From assembly GCF_000170755.1 (NCBI RefSeq), contig NZ_ABCK01000007.1, positions 124,001 through 188,000 on the forward strand: a DNA stretch of 64,000 bases, read 5' to 3'. Every line of letters begins with the position of its first letter. The first letter of the stretch is position 1. Origin of the DNA: Lentisphaera araneosa HTCC2155. Lineage in GTDB: Bacteria; Verrucomicrobiota; Lentisphaeria; Lentisphaerales; Lentisphaeraceae. This document shows positions 53,847-62,567 of the stretch, in pieces. The notes under the pieces were generated by a model that did not search any database, had not been told where the DNA came from, and saw only the letters and a program-made list of their open reading frames with translations. Position numbers and translations under genes: made by a program.

Positions 53847-55871
53847 ATGAGTGTATTATTAGACCGTTTAAATGATGAACAGCGTCAAGCAGTTACGACG
53901 ACTGAGAAGCCTTTGTTGATCTTGGCGGGAGCGGGCACGGGCAAGACAATGGTGGTAACGAGTCGCATTGCTTTTATTGTTCAGAGTGGGCGAGCTGAGC
54001 CAGGAGAGATCCTTGCAGTTACATTTACCAATAAGGCGGCGAACGAAATGAAAGAGCGTGCCGGTAGGTTAATTGGCCAGAAGGCAGTGAAGGACCTTTG
54101 GGTTAGTACCTTTCACTCATTTGGTATGAAGATCCTAAGGAAATACGCTTATCAGGCAGGTTATGCCCCCGATTTTACTTTAGCTGAATACGGTGATCAG
54201 GTGGGCTTGATCAAGCAGGGGCTCAATGAATTAGGTTTGGTAGAGGATGGTATGAGCCAAGATCCTAAAGCGATTCTCTCTCTTATAAGTATGGCCAAGG
54301 CTAAAAACCAGGTTCCAGAGGATCTAGAAGAATCTAGTGATCCATGGGAGCAGCGCATTGGGGGCATCTATCGTTATTACCAAGAGTATTTGCATGCTTT
54401 AAATATTCTGGACTTTGATGATCTGCTTATGCTAACGGTGAGACTCTTACAAAAAGATGAAAAAGTCAGGCAGCTGCTTCAAGATAAATTCAAATATGTT
54501 ATGGTCGACGAGTTTCAGGATACTAATCACATTCAAATGGAGCTACTTCACGCTTTGTTACCGAAACATGAGCCGAATATTTGTGTGGTGGGTGACGATG
54601 ATCAGTCAATCTATAGTTGGCGTGGTGCGGAAGTCGCAAATATTCTTGCCTTTCCACAAATTTTCCCTGGAGGGAAACTGATTAAACTGGAGCAGAATTA
54701 CCGTTCTAATAATGTGATTCTCAATGCAGCGAATAAAGTCATTAGTATTAATTCACAACGTCACGTCAAAAATTTATGGTCAGCCCAAGAAGGTGGCGAA
54801 AAATTAAAAGTGGTCGCTTGCGGCAGTGAAGAGCGCGAAGCCAAAGCCATTGCCGATACAATTTTGAACAAGGTTAATGGACGTCAGAACACTTATGGTG
54901 ATTGCGCAATTCTTTATCGCTCCAATCATCAGAGTCGTGCCCTTGAAGATGCCATGAGACGAGGGCGGATTCCTTATAAAATCATTGGTGACACCTCATT
55001 TTATGAGCGTAAAGAAGTTCGCGATGCCCTCGCCTTCTTGAAAATCATCCACAATCCTCGTGACGACTTTTCTTTTTTACGGGTCTTGGATGTGCCGCCT
55101 CGTGGTATCGGGCCGCGAACAATAAAAACTTTGCGTGAGAAAGCCGTAGAGAATAAAACTTCGGTGTACGACCTTTTGCGCAATCCGCAATTTATGGAGA
55201 ACTTTGGACGTTCGAGTGATGCCCTCATGAAGTTTAATAATCGCGTCGAAGAATTTCGTCAAAAGTTCCAAGAGAAAGTACCACTTGCGGGCTTAGTGGA
55301 GCAATACTTTGAGGGTGTTGGCTATATTGAGGGATTAGGTCGCATGTATAAACCACGCGAAGATGCTGAAAAGCGTTATCAGAATGTTCTCGAAATTATT
55401 CATACAATTGAAGGACGAGAGAAAGAGGATAAACGCTGTATTCCTTTACAAGAGTATTTAGAGTCGGTCAGTTTGATGGAAGAGTATCGTCGCCGTCAAG
55501 AAAAAGATGAAGATCCCAATGCGGTGATGTTGCTCACGGTTCATGCTTCTAAGGGTTTGGAATTTCCTAGTGTATTTGTGACTGGTATGGAGAAAAATTT
55601 ATTCCCGCACGAAAAATCAGCAGGGCTCAAAGCCTTGGCAGAAGAACGTCGCCTCTTTTATGTAGCATTGACACGGGCCAAGAGTGATCTGATCCTTACT
55701 TGGTCGAAGATGCGTAAAGCTGGTCGTCGAATGAGTCAGCGTATGCCATCGCAATTTTTAGGAGAATTGCCCAAGGACTTAGTGGATCATTGCCTACCTC
55801 AAGACCTACTGAAAAAATTGTCACGAGAAGAGTTTTTGGAGCAGATGAAAAACTGGAAAATCGACAACTAA
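53847..55871 (+). CDS. UvrD/PcrA/Rep-family superfamily 1A DNA helicase
   Basis: This 674-residue protein has helicase motifs in order: Q motif LNDEQRQAV, Walker A GAGTGKT (about 28-34), Ia AVTFTNKAANEM, II DEFQDTN, III GDDDQSIYSWRGA, IV NYRSN, V LLTVHASKGLEFPSVFV and VI RRLFYVALTRAK. These are ATP-driven 3'-5' DNA translocases in repair and replication restart. The length is closest to Rep, but the naming among UvrD, PcrA and Rep cannot be settled from motifs. It is a single gene whose start is 7 nt after a weak GGAAT. Confidence 0.95.
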   Translation: MSVLLDRLNDEQRQAVTTTEKPLLILAGAGTGKTMVVTSRIAFIVQSGRAEPGEILAVTFTNKAANEMKERAGRLIGQKAVKDLWVSTFHSFGMKILRKYAYQAGYAPDFTLAEYGDQVGLIKQGLNELGLVEDGMSQDPKAILSLISMAKAKNQVPEDLEESSDPWEQRIGGIYRYYQEYLHALNILDFDDLLMLTVRLLQKDEKVRQLLQDKFKYVMVDEFQDTNHIQMELLHALLPKHEPNICVVGDDDQSIYSWRGAEVANILAFPQIFPGGKLIKLEQNYRSNNVILNAANKVISINSQRHVKNLWSAQEGGEKLKVVACGSEEREAKAIADTILNKVNGRQNTYGDCAILYRSNHQSRALEDAMRRGRIPYKIIGDTSFYERKEVRDALAFLKIIHNPRDDFSFLRVLDVPPRGIGPRTIKTLREKAVENKTSVYDLLRNPQFMENFGRSSDALMKFNNRVEEFRQKFQEKVPLAGLVEQYFEGVGYIEGLGRMYKPREDAEKRYQNVLEIIHTIEGREKEDKRCIPLQEYLESVSLMEEYRRRQEKDEDPNAVMLLTVHASKGLEFPSVFVTGMEKNLFPHEKSAGLKALAEERRLFYVALTRAKSDLILTWSKMRKAGRRMSQRMPSQFLGELPKDLVDHCLPQDLLKKLSREEFLEQMKNWKIDN

Positions 55872-55977
55872 AATATCTGATTTTGAAAAAAAGATTAAAG
55901 AACTTATATTTATCATGCAATATTTCCTTAGTTCTCTACGTATATAGAATTAAGAAAATGAAATCTTTAGGAAAATT

Positions 55978-56514
55978 ATGCTAAGTGATAATCAGTTAAT
56001 TAAGAAATACTTAAAGGGTGATGATCGAGCTTTTGATGAGCTCTATGGTCGTTATCGTTTACAATTATATTCTTATTTAAATCGTTTAGCCCCCGGCAAG
56101 AGTCAGCTCGTCGATGATCTTTTTCAAAAGACGTGGATGAAAGTTGTGGCCAACTTAAGCCGCTACCAAGATCGCCAAACATTTTTGGCTTGGAGTATGC
56201 GAATTGCGCATAATCTCTTAATTGATCATTACCGCAAAGAAAATCGCCGTTATATGGATGAGCTACCCGACGAAATTTCTTGTTCGGGAAGTGTTCCTGG
56301 TGAAAGTTTAGTCTTCGGCGAATTATCAGCAGCTTTAAAAAGAGCGATTTCTACTTTGCCTAGTGAGCAGCGTGACGTGGTGAATTTACGTCAAGAGAAT
56401 GTTTCCTTTAAAGAGATTGCGACGATTCAGGGGGTGAGTTTAAATACCGCTCTAGGGCGTATGCATTACGCTGTGAAACGACTGCGCAGTTTATTAAAAT
56501 CTTGGGAAGCTTAG
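55978..56514 (+). CDS. ECF sigma factor
   Basis: This 178-residue protein has region 2 at about 12-90 (FDELYGRYRLQLYSYLNRL, VDDLFQKTWMKVVANLSRY, AWSMRIAHNLLIDHYRKENR) and region 4 at about 115-175 (LPSEQRDVVNLRQENVSFKEIATIQGVSLNTALGRMHYAVKRL). A 46-codon membrane-protein gene starts 4 nt after its stop, in the place of an anti-sigma factor. Target promoters are unknown. Confidence 0.92.
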   Translation: MLSDNQLIKKYLKGDDRAFDELYGRYRLQLYSYLNRLAPGKSQLVDDLFQKTWMKVVANLSRYQDRQTFLAWSMRIAHNLLIDHYRKENRRYMDELPDEISCSGSVPGESLVFGELSAALKRAISTLPSEQRDVVNLRQENVSFKEIATIQGVSLNTALGRMHYAVKRLRSLLKSWEA

Positions 56515-56518
56515 AACG

Positions 56519-56659
56519 ATGGACAATCAACCCCCATTGGAAACAGACCGTTTGATCAAAGCTTATGCTCGTGAGCATCGACCCAAGAAACTATGGAAGA
56601 AAATTTTGCCTTGGTTTTGTGCTTTTCTTATCGCTTGTGGAGCAATCTACGCACTGTAA
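56519..56659 (+). CDS. Small 46-residue single-span membrane protein, possible mini anti-sigma factor
   Basis: The reading frame from the ATG at 56519 to TAA at 56659 encodes MDNQPPLETDRLIKAYAREH, a Lys-rich stretch (RPKKLWKKI) and one hydrophobic span (PWFCAFLIACGAIYAL) at the C-terminus. It starts 4 nt after the ECF sigma stop, so coupled translation is likely, and it overlaps the 3' end of the convergent response-regulator gene by 13 bp. The N-in topology with a short charged cytoplasmic segment fits a very small sigma regulator. Its function is not known. Confidence 0.65.
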   Translation: MDNQPPLETDRLIKAYAREHRPKKLWKKILPWFCAFLIACGAIYAL

Positions 56660-57768
56660 TATTTGACCTTGTAGTCAAAGCCTTTGATCTCGGCTTCTTC
56701 CACAAAACTCACTCCATCCTTACTCGCAATTTGATTGCAAACATTATGTGAAATCAAGATTTCATTGGGCCCAGCTTTTGCACAGAGTCGTGCCGCCATA
56801 TTAGTTACTGGTCCAATGGCTGCATAATCGAGGCGACCTTCAAAACCAATCGTGCCCGTGGTGGCTTCTCCAGTGGCAATGCCCATGGACATGTCTAAAG
56901 GCAGAAGATCGCCATTTTCCGACTTTTCTGTTTCATAGACGTCACGAATTTCTCTCGCCATATCCAATGCCACGGTGGAGTGATCGGGAATGTCGTTGGG
57001 AGCTCCAATGATACACATGAGGCCATCGCCCGTGAAGCGTTCAATTGTCGCTTGGTGTTTAAAGATGACGGGGCCAATAGTTTTGTGGAAATGTTGCAGG
57101 CCAGTCATGAGACTATCAGGAGAAGCTGAATTGGCGTAGGCAGTGAAGCCACGTAGATCAAGGAAAAGCACCGTGAGTTTGCGACGTTCGCTAATGCTCA
57201 GCAAATCTTTTGATTCAGTCATGAAAGAATCGATGACTTGGGGTGCCATGAAACGTTTGAAGCGGTTGGATTTTTCAATCTCTTCAACTTGGGATTTTAC
57301 CGTGCCTTCTAAATCGCGGTTAATACTATCGAGTTGATCATTGACGTCTCTTAGCTGCGCGTAAGTATCGCGAAGTTTTAGGGTAGCTTGCATACGAGCG
57401 AGCATTTCTAGATGGTGGTAAGGCTTTTTGATAAAATCATCAGCGCCCAACATAAAGCCGTTGATCAGCGCATCGCTCGAACTTGTAGCCGTTAAAATAA
57501 TGATCCCTGTATTAATGAGGCTGGGCTCTTGGCGGATTTCTTGGAGGACTTCGACGCCATTAATATCAGGAAGTGAAAGGTCGAGTAAAACTAGGTCGGG
57601 CTTATGCTCAAAACAGAGCTCTAAAGCCATTCTGCCAGTGTATGCACCAAGGACCTTATAATTTTGCGAAACTAATAAAGATTTGAGGATGAATACATTG
57701 TCTTCCAAATCGTCCACAATTAAAACGGTATGTTGGCCGTTGTCTTTTAAAGAGTCTTTTAGTTGCAT
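56647..57768 (-). CDS. Response regulator with class III adenylate/guanylate cyclase domain
   Basis: This 373-residue protein has a receiver domain at about 14-130, with phospho-acceptor Asp in LVLLDLSLPDINGVEVL, then a coiled-coil linker (about 135-175) and a class III cyclase domain at about 195-370. The metal Asp residues are in LTVLFLDLRGFT and FTGDGLM; the transition-state Asn and Arg are in VTNMAARLC. The substrate-specifying position usually occupied by Asp or Thr in IGDTVN is Pro here (AAIGPVTN), and Arg stands before FTGDG where Lys is common. It could make cAMP or be a divergent cyclase. It is a single gene; the cognate histidine kinase is not nearby. Confidence 0.9.
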   Translation of the reverse strand: MQLKDSLKDNGQHTVLIVDDLEDNVFILKSLLVSQNYKVLGAYTGRMALELCFEHKPDLVLLDLSLPDINGVEVLQEIRQEPSLINTGIIILTATSSSDALINGFMLGADDFIKKPYHHLEMLARMQATLKLRDTYAQLRDVNDQLDSINRDLEGTVKSQVEEIEKSNRFKRFMAPQVIDSFMTESKDLLSISERRKLTVLFLDLRGFTAYANSASPDSLMTGLQHFHKTIGPVIFKHQATIERFTGDGLMCIIGAPNDIPDHSTVALDMAREIRDVYETEKSENGDLLPLDMSMGIATGEATTGTIGFEGRLDYAAIGPVTNMAARLCAKAGPNEILISHNVCNQIASKDGVSFVEEAEIKGFDYKVKYYSA

Positions 57769-57891
57769 TTAAATATGACTTTATCCTTAATATTACAAAA
57801 ATGTAGTGTTTTTTGATAGACACGAGTGTAATGTAACCTTATTTTTGTAGGCCACCAAGCTTAATTAAATTAATATATGGAGAAATAGCTC

Positions 57892-58611
57892 ATGAATAGG
57901 AGAGGCGCTAGAGAAGAAGAAGGGCGTATGAGTCCTGATGCGGCTCGCTTAATGATGGCCATGGGCTTTTTACAGATGTTCAACCCCAAAGATGGAGTGG
58001 ACGAAGTCATGGAGAGGGCATTGAGTGTCTACATGGAAATGACGGGTCTCGAACGCGGCTTTGCTTTCATCAATGCAGGGGCAAACGGTGAAGAAGATTT
58101 GCGAGAATGTGCACGTGTTCAGTTAACGCCTGGAGATTCCTCCTATAGCTTAAGTCGAAGTTTCATTAAGAAGGCTATAGAGAACAAAAAAATTATTATA
58201 GAGGACGCACTGGATCAGTCGGTGAATAAAACTCAAACAGTTGTAGATTTCAAGATCTGTTCGGCAGTCGTGGTTCCCGTGTTTATAGAAGAGGAGTTAA
58301 AAGCAGTTTTCTACATGGATAAACAGCTTGCTTCTAAAAAGCTTCCGACACATTTAAGTTATTCCACTCGCCTACTTAGAGATTTGATTGCTCGTGCATT
58401 ACAGCGTGAACTCAGTGGCGGTGGCAAAGTTGACCTAGATCAATACAGTGACTTTCTACGTCAGGTACTTGGTGAAATGGAAATAGTCGTAGATAACTTA
58501 GGTGTTATTGCCGAGGGCTTCACTGAATATGAATTGAGCGATATCAAAGAAGGTATCGATAGTCAAGTAGAAAAACTTGACGAAGTGCTACAAGCACTCG
58601 CCCAAGTTTAA
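57892..58611 (+). CDS. GAF-domain protein
   Basis: This 239-residue protein has a GAF-like domain at about 30-180: MERALSVYMEMTGLERGFAFI, SRSFIKKAIENKKIIIEDAL, SAVVVPVFIEEELKAVFYMD and LLRDLIARALQREL. A C-terminal helical part (about 185-239) may dimerise. GAF domains bind small ligands such as cyclic nucleotides. There is no output domain, so it may act through a partner; the divergent neighbour makes a cyclic nucleotide, so a link is conceivable but unproven. GGAGA lies upstream of the ATG. Confidence 0.7.
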   Translation: MNRRGAREEEGRMSPDAARLMMAMGFLQMFNPKDGVDEVMERALSVYMEMTGLERGFAFINAGANGEEDLRECARVQLTPGDSSYSLSRSFIKKAIENKKIIIEDALDQSVNKTQTVVDFKICSAVVVPVFIEEELKAVFYMDKQLASKKLPTHLSYSTRLLRDLIARALQRELSGGGKVDLDQYSDFLRQVLGEMEIVVDNLGVIAEGFTEYELSDIKEGIDSQVEKLDEVLQALAQV

Positions 58612-58625
58612 GATTTCCGAAAGCC

Positions 58626-60005
58626 TTATCTGTAAGCTTTTTTAACGGCTTTGGCCACATTTCGTGCCACATCTTTATTAAAGACACCGGGAATAATGTA
58701 ATCTGCACAGATCTCATTTTCTTTCACTGTTTCCGCGATTGCGTAGGCGGCAGCTAATTTCATTTTTTCAGTAATAGATTGAGCACGACATTTGAGTGCA
58801 CCTTTAAAAATCCCTGGGAAGCAAAGTACGTTATTGAGTTGGTTGGGGTAATCACTTCGACCTGTTGCCATGACCGCAACATGGGGCAATGCTACTTCTG
58901 GCATGATCTCTGGAGTTGGGTTCGACATGGCAAAGACAATAGGGTCTTTGGCCATGGTTTTGAGTTGCTCGAGCGAGAGTACGCCTGGCCCCGATAAACC
59001 CACAAATAAATCGGCGTCTTTAATAGCTTCATCCATGCCGCCTTTTATCTTGTGCGGATTGGTGATTTCGGCATAGGCCACTTTTGAATCATTCATTTTG
59101 TCGCGACCACTATAAAGGGTACCTGTGCGGTCGAGGCCGATAATGTTCTTGATTCCTAAGTCGAGCATCATTTTTGTGCAGGCAGTTCCCGCGGCCCCCA
59201 CACCCGCAACGACAGCTTTTATATCTTTGGCGTCTTTATTGACGACTTTGAGGGCGTTGATCAAGCCAGCAATCATGACAATCGCGGTGCCGTGTTGGTC
59301 ATCGTGGAAAATGGGGATATTGAGTTCTTCTTGCAGGCGACGTTCGATTTCGAAGCAGCGTGGTGCGGCAATATCTTCTAAGTTGACGCCACCAAAACCG
59401 GGAGCAATTGCTTTGACAGTGCGGATAATTTCTTCAGTATCCCTTGTGTCGAGGCAAATGGGGAAGGCATCGACGCCACCAAATTCTTTGAAGAGCATTG
59501 CTTTGCCTTCCATGACGGGCATGGCTGCTTCGGGACCGATATCGCCGAGGCCGAGGACCGCCGTGCCATCTGAAACGATTGCCACCGTATTTTTCTTGAT
59601 GGTCAAGTTGTGGGCGAGTTGAGGATCTTTATGGATTGCTTCGCAAATGCGTGCTACGCCGGGTGTGTAGGCCATGGAGAGTTCATCGCGTGATTGGAGT
59701 GGGAAACGGCTATTGACTTCAATTTTCCCGCCCAAGTGCATGAGGAAAACGCGATCGGAAATATGAAGGATTTTCATACCATCAATTTGGTTGAGTTCTT
59801 CAGTAATTTGTTCTTTGTGTTCATCGCTACTGGTGTCGACTGTGACGTCGCGAGTGATTTTGCCTTTGGTAATTTTAACAATATCAATGGCTCCGATATT
59901 CCCACCTAAGCGGCCAATGATTTCTGCGGCTTTCGCAAATAGACCTGGCTGATGGTCCATTTGTAAACGAATGGTGATAGAATGACTGGCGCCTGTATTT
60001 GGCAT
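58626..60005 (-). CDS. NAD-dependent malic enzyme with N-terminal ACT domain
   Basis: This 459-residue protein has an ACT domain at about 8-80 (ITIRLQMDHQPGLFAKAAEI) that would bind an amino-acid or similar regulator. The malic enzyme N-terminal domain has AYTPGVARICEAI (catalytic Tyr), AIVSDGTAVLGLGDIG and MEGKAMLFKEFGGVDAFP (catalytic Lys), then FHDDQHGTAIV with metal ligands and the NAD-binding domain with VVAGVGAAGTACTKMM. It decarboxylates malate to pyruvate with NAD(P)+. It is a single gene convergent with the GAF gene. Confidence 0.93.
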   Translation of the reverse strand: MPNTGASHSITIRLQMDHQPGLFAKAAEIIGRLGGNIGAIDIVKITKGKITRDVTVDTSSDEHKEQITEELNQIDGMKILHISDRVFLMHLGGKIEVNSRFPLQSRDELSMAYTPGVARICEAIHKDPQLAHNLTIKKNTVAIVSDGTAVLGLGDIGPEAAMPVMEGKAMLFKEFGGVDAFPICLDTRDTEEIIRTVKAIAPGFGGVNLEDIAAPRCFEIERRLQEELNIPIFHDDQHGTAIVMIAGLINALKVVNKDAKDIKAVVAGVGAAGTACTKMMLDLGIKNIIGLDRTGTLYSGRDKMNDSKVAYAEITNPHKIKGGMDEAIKDADLFVGLSGPGVLSLEQLKTMAKDPIVFAMSNPTPEIMPEVALPHVAVMATGRSDYPNQLNNVLCFPGIFKGALKCRAQSITEKMKLAAAYAIAETVKENEICADYIIPGVFNKDVARNVAKAVKKAYR

Positions 60006-60082
60006 GATGAACTCCCGTAGCGTTGATGAACTAATTGATAATTGATGAAAAACTTAAGATGACTTGCACTATCCTGAGTGAA

Positions 60083-61735
60083 TTAAACGATGTTTTCTGC
60101 ACATAATTCCATGGAGCCCTCTTTTTTAGGTAAGGCGGTGAGGGATTCGATGGCAAAGCCAGCGCCGGCAGAAATATAAAAGTTAAAAATATAATCGACA
60201 CCATTTTCTTTGAGAGTGGCTTCGTCCTCTTTGTATTTAACAGTGGCAAAAACTTTACCTTCAAATTTATTGGCGCGTAATTGTTGAGCAGCAAAGAGGT
60301 TGTTTGAAGTTTCGGGCATACTGAGCAAGACCATTTGAATAGAAGGATGATTGACACAAAAACGGTGCCAAAAATCGGGGTCTACAGAGTTGGCGAGTAT
60401 GGAGTGGCGGCCTTCATTTAAATGGCGTTTCACGACCGAGGGGTCGTTATCAAAACCTACAATCTTATCGACATCTTGATGAAGGAATTCATCGTAAGCA
60501 CCCGTTCCCAAGCGACCCATGCCGATAATGATGATATTGACATCGCCGGGATCAATATTGATTTCTTCTGGGAGACGGTGTTTTGACTCAAAACGTTTGG
60601 CTTTATCAATAAAAAACTCAATCAATTTTTGCGTGTTAGCAGAGAGGGGCGAAGCATAAAGGAAACTGATGGCGAGAGCGAGGGCAATAATCGTGAGCCA
60701 CTTGGGGCTCAGTACTTGAGTATCGACCCCCACCTTAGCAACAATCAAACCAAACTCAGAATAATTGAAAAGGATGGCGGAGGAGAGAATAGCGGTGCGA
60801 CTCGTGACTCGAAACTTCGTGAGAAAAAGGAAGAAAAGTAGAGCTTTGAGCGGGAGGATTAAGGAGATAAGAATGGCGGTCAAAATAATGTCGGAATCGG
60901 GGAGACCACTTAAGCCAATGCTGAGAAAAAAACCAACGAGGAAGAGATCCTTGAAGTTGAATAATTCTTTTGCGAGGTTGGTAGCATACTTATGTTTGGA
61001 AAGCATAATACCCAAAAGCAGTGCTCCGAGATCTCCTTTTATACCAAAAGATTCAAAGAGGATGGCACCGCCCAGAGCAATAAAGAGGCCGAACAATAAC
61101 AGTAATTCACCCTTATGAATGAAATTGAGAAACTTCTTCATGAGACGATGAAGAGGGTAGAGTCCAATGAGCAGTGCGAGAGCCCAAGGGGAAGGGATTT
61201 TACCTGTTGATGCAGCCAGGTAGATAACGGCAGCAATATCTTGTATGATCAAAATCCCAATGGCGAGAGTTCCGTAAAATGAGTTCATGGCCGCTTTTTC
61301 TTCGAGAACTTTGACCACAAAAACTGTACTAGAAAAACTTAAGGCAAAACCGATGAGTGCAATCGCTTTGAAGTCGAGACCACTAAAAGGGCCCCAGCCA
61401 GTCGATGAAAGAAGAAAGAGTAGTCCAGACATGGCAATCGTAATGATTGCCATATGGCCAAAGCCAGTGCCCCAAATGGGTACGCGGAGTAAGTTTTTGA
61501 CTTTGAGTTTTAGGCCAATAGTGAACAGTAATAGCGTGACACCCAGATCAGCGAATTGATTGAGAGCTTCGCGATCATCAATGCCATTAGTTGATAAGTC
61601 GAGTTCTGTTGTTAGCTGACCAATTGTGGGGAGTAAAAATCCGGCTGATAAATAGCCAATGAGTGGGGGCAGTCGAATGAGTTTGGCAATGGTGCCAAAT
61701 AAAAAGGCAATTCCAATCCAAATGATTGCGCTCAT
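60083..61735 (-). CDS. Kef/YbaL-type cation:proton antiporter (CPA2) with TrkA-N domain
   Basis: This 550-residue protein has about 12 hydrophobic spans (1-375), beginning with the CPA2 segment LIRLPPLIGYLSAGFLLP and containing FADLGVTLLLFTIGLKLK. A RCK/TrkA-N nucleotide-binding domain follows (about 398-520), with IIIIGMGRLGTGAYDEF and VGFDNDPSVVKRHL. It lacks a C-terminal TrkA-C domain. It probably exchanges K+ for H+ under NAD(H) control. Its start overlaps the stop of the K+ channel gene by 1 nt (TAATG), so the two are co-translated. Confidence 0.9.
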   Translation of the reverse strand: MSAIIWIGIAFLFGTIAKLIRLPPLIGYLSAGFLLPTIGQLTTELDLSTNGIDDREALNQFADLGVTLLLFTIGLKLKVKNLLRVPIWGTGFGHMAIITIAMSGLLFLLSSTGWGPFSGLDFKAIALIGFALSFSSTVFVVKVLEEKAAMNSFYGTLAIGILIIQDIAAVIYLAASTGKIPSPWALALLIGLYPLHRLMKKFLNFIHKGELLLLFGLFIALGGAILFESFGIKGDLGALLLGIMLSKHKYATNLAKELFNFKDLFLVGFFLSIGLSGLPDSDIILTAILISLILPLKALLFFLFLTKFRVTSRTAILSSAILFNYSEFGLIVAKVGVDTQVLSPKWLTIIALALAISFLYASPLSANTQKLIEFFIDKAKRFESKHRLPEEINIDPGDVNIIIIGMGRLGTGAYDEFLHQDVDKIVGFDNDPSVVKRHLNEGRHSILANSVDPDFWHRFCVNHPSIQMVLLSMPETSNNLFAAQQLRANKFEGKVFATVKYKEDEATLKENGVDYIFNFYISAGAGFAIESLTALPKKEGSMELCAENIV

Positions 61736-62430
61736 TACTGATGCGCCTTGGGGTGTAACTCATTGTCTTTAGCGGAGCTCACAATCCCCGCTACAATAAC
61801 AACTAGATAGATTTGTCCTATAAGTGCCTCGGTTATACAAAGCATCCTACTTAGGTTGCTACGAGGCTGGATGTCACCATATCCCAAGGTCGAAAGTGTA
61901 ACAAAGCTATGGTACAAAAGGTCGAACATGTTTGGAAGGCCTTGTTCACGATTGACAGGTAGTGATGAGATTGTTTCTGGAAATAGAAAGGAATTCGGGT
62001 TTTTGAGCTCAATCAAAGTGTAGAGGTATGTGAATGTAATTCCAATCATTAAATAATTACATAAACTTGCAGCAAGTTTGTTATAAATTGAGCTTTCAAA
62101 TTTAAATATTTCACGAGTTATTATAAAAATATAAAAGGTATAAAATAGAGATCCAGATATAAGAAGAATTTCAGGAGAATAATAAACATGGTTAGAGTGT
62201 GCCCAATAAGATATGACTGCTGGGAAACTGAGGACAAGCGAAATCAGTAAGTAGTGTTTGTCTTTTCTACAAGTATAAATGGCAGTGCCAAGAATACATG
62301 AGAAAGCTACACTAGATAAAAATTCACATCCAGGTATATCCGCCGCTTTAAATGGGGTCAATAAGAGGAAGATGGCTAAACTCGATAATAACCAAATATA
62401 TTTGTTTTCTGTGTATATTTTTTTATCCAT
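61735..62430 (-). CDS. Potassium channel family protein
   Basis: This 231-residue protein has about six hydrophobic segments, with a pore helix and selectivity filter in SFVTLSTLGYGDIQP (TxGYGD) near 190, followed by a last span (LIGQIYLVVIVAGIVSS). It has no large cytoplasmic regulatory domain. It should conduct K+; the coupled antiporter gene indicates a joint role in K+ homeostasis. Confidence 0.88.
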   Translation of the reverse strand: MDKKIYTENKYIWLLSSLAIFLLLTPFKAADIPGCEFLSSVAFSCILGTAIYTCRKDKHYLLISLVLSFPAVISYWAHSNHVYYSPEILLISGSLFYTFYIFIITREIFKFESSIYNKLAASLCNYLMIGITFTYLYTLIELKNPNSFLFPETISSLPVNREQGLPNMFDLLYHSFVTLSTLGYGDIQPRSNLSRMLCITEALIGQIYLVVIVAGIVSSAKDNELHPKAHQ

Positions 62431-62567
62431 GATTCGAATTTATCTTTGTATTGTTAAGCCTCAAGCACGACGCTGTAAAATTTTGAAGAAACTTAGTAAT
62501 TAATTTCGAGAGGAAAAAAGGCTCAAAGGGCATAGATTCGTGAGATTGGTTAATTGAAGGATAATAA

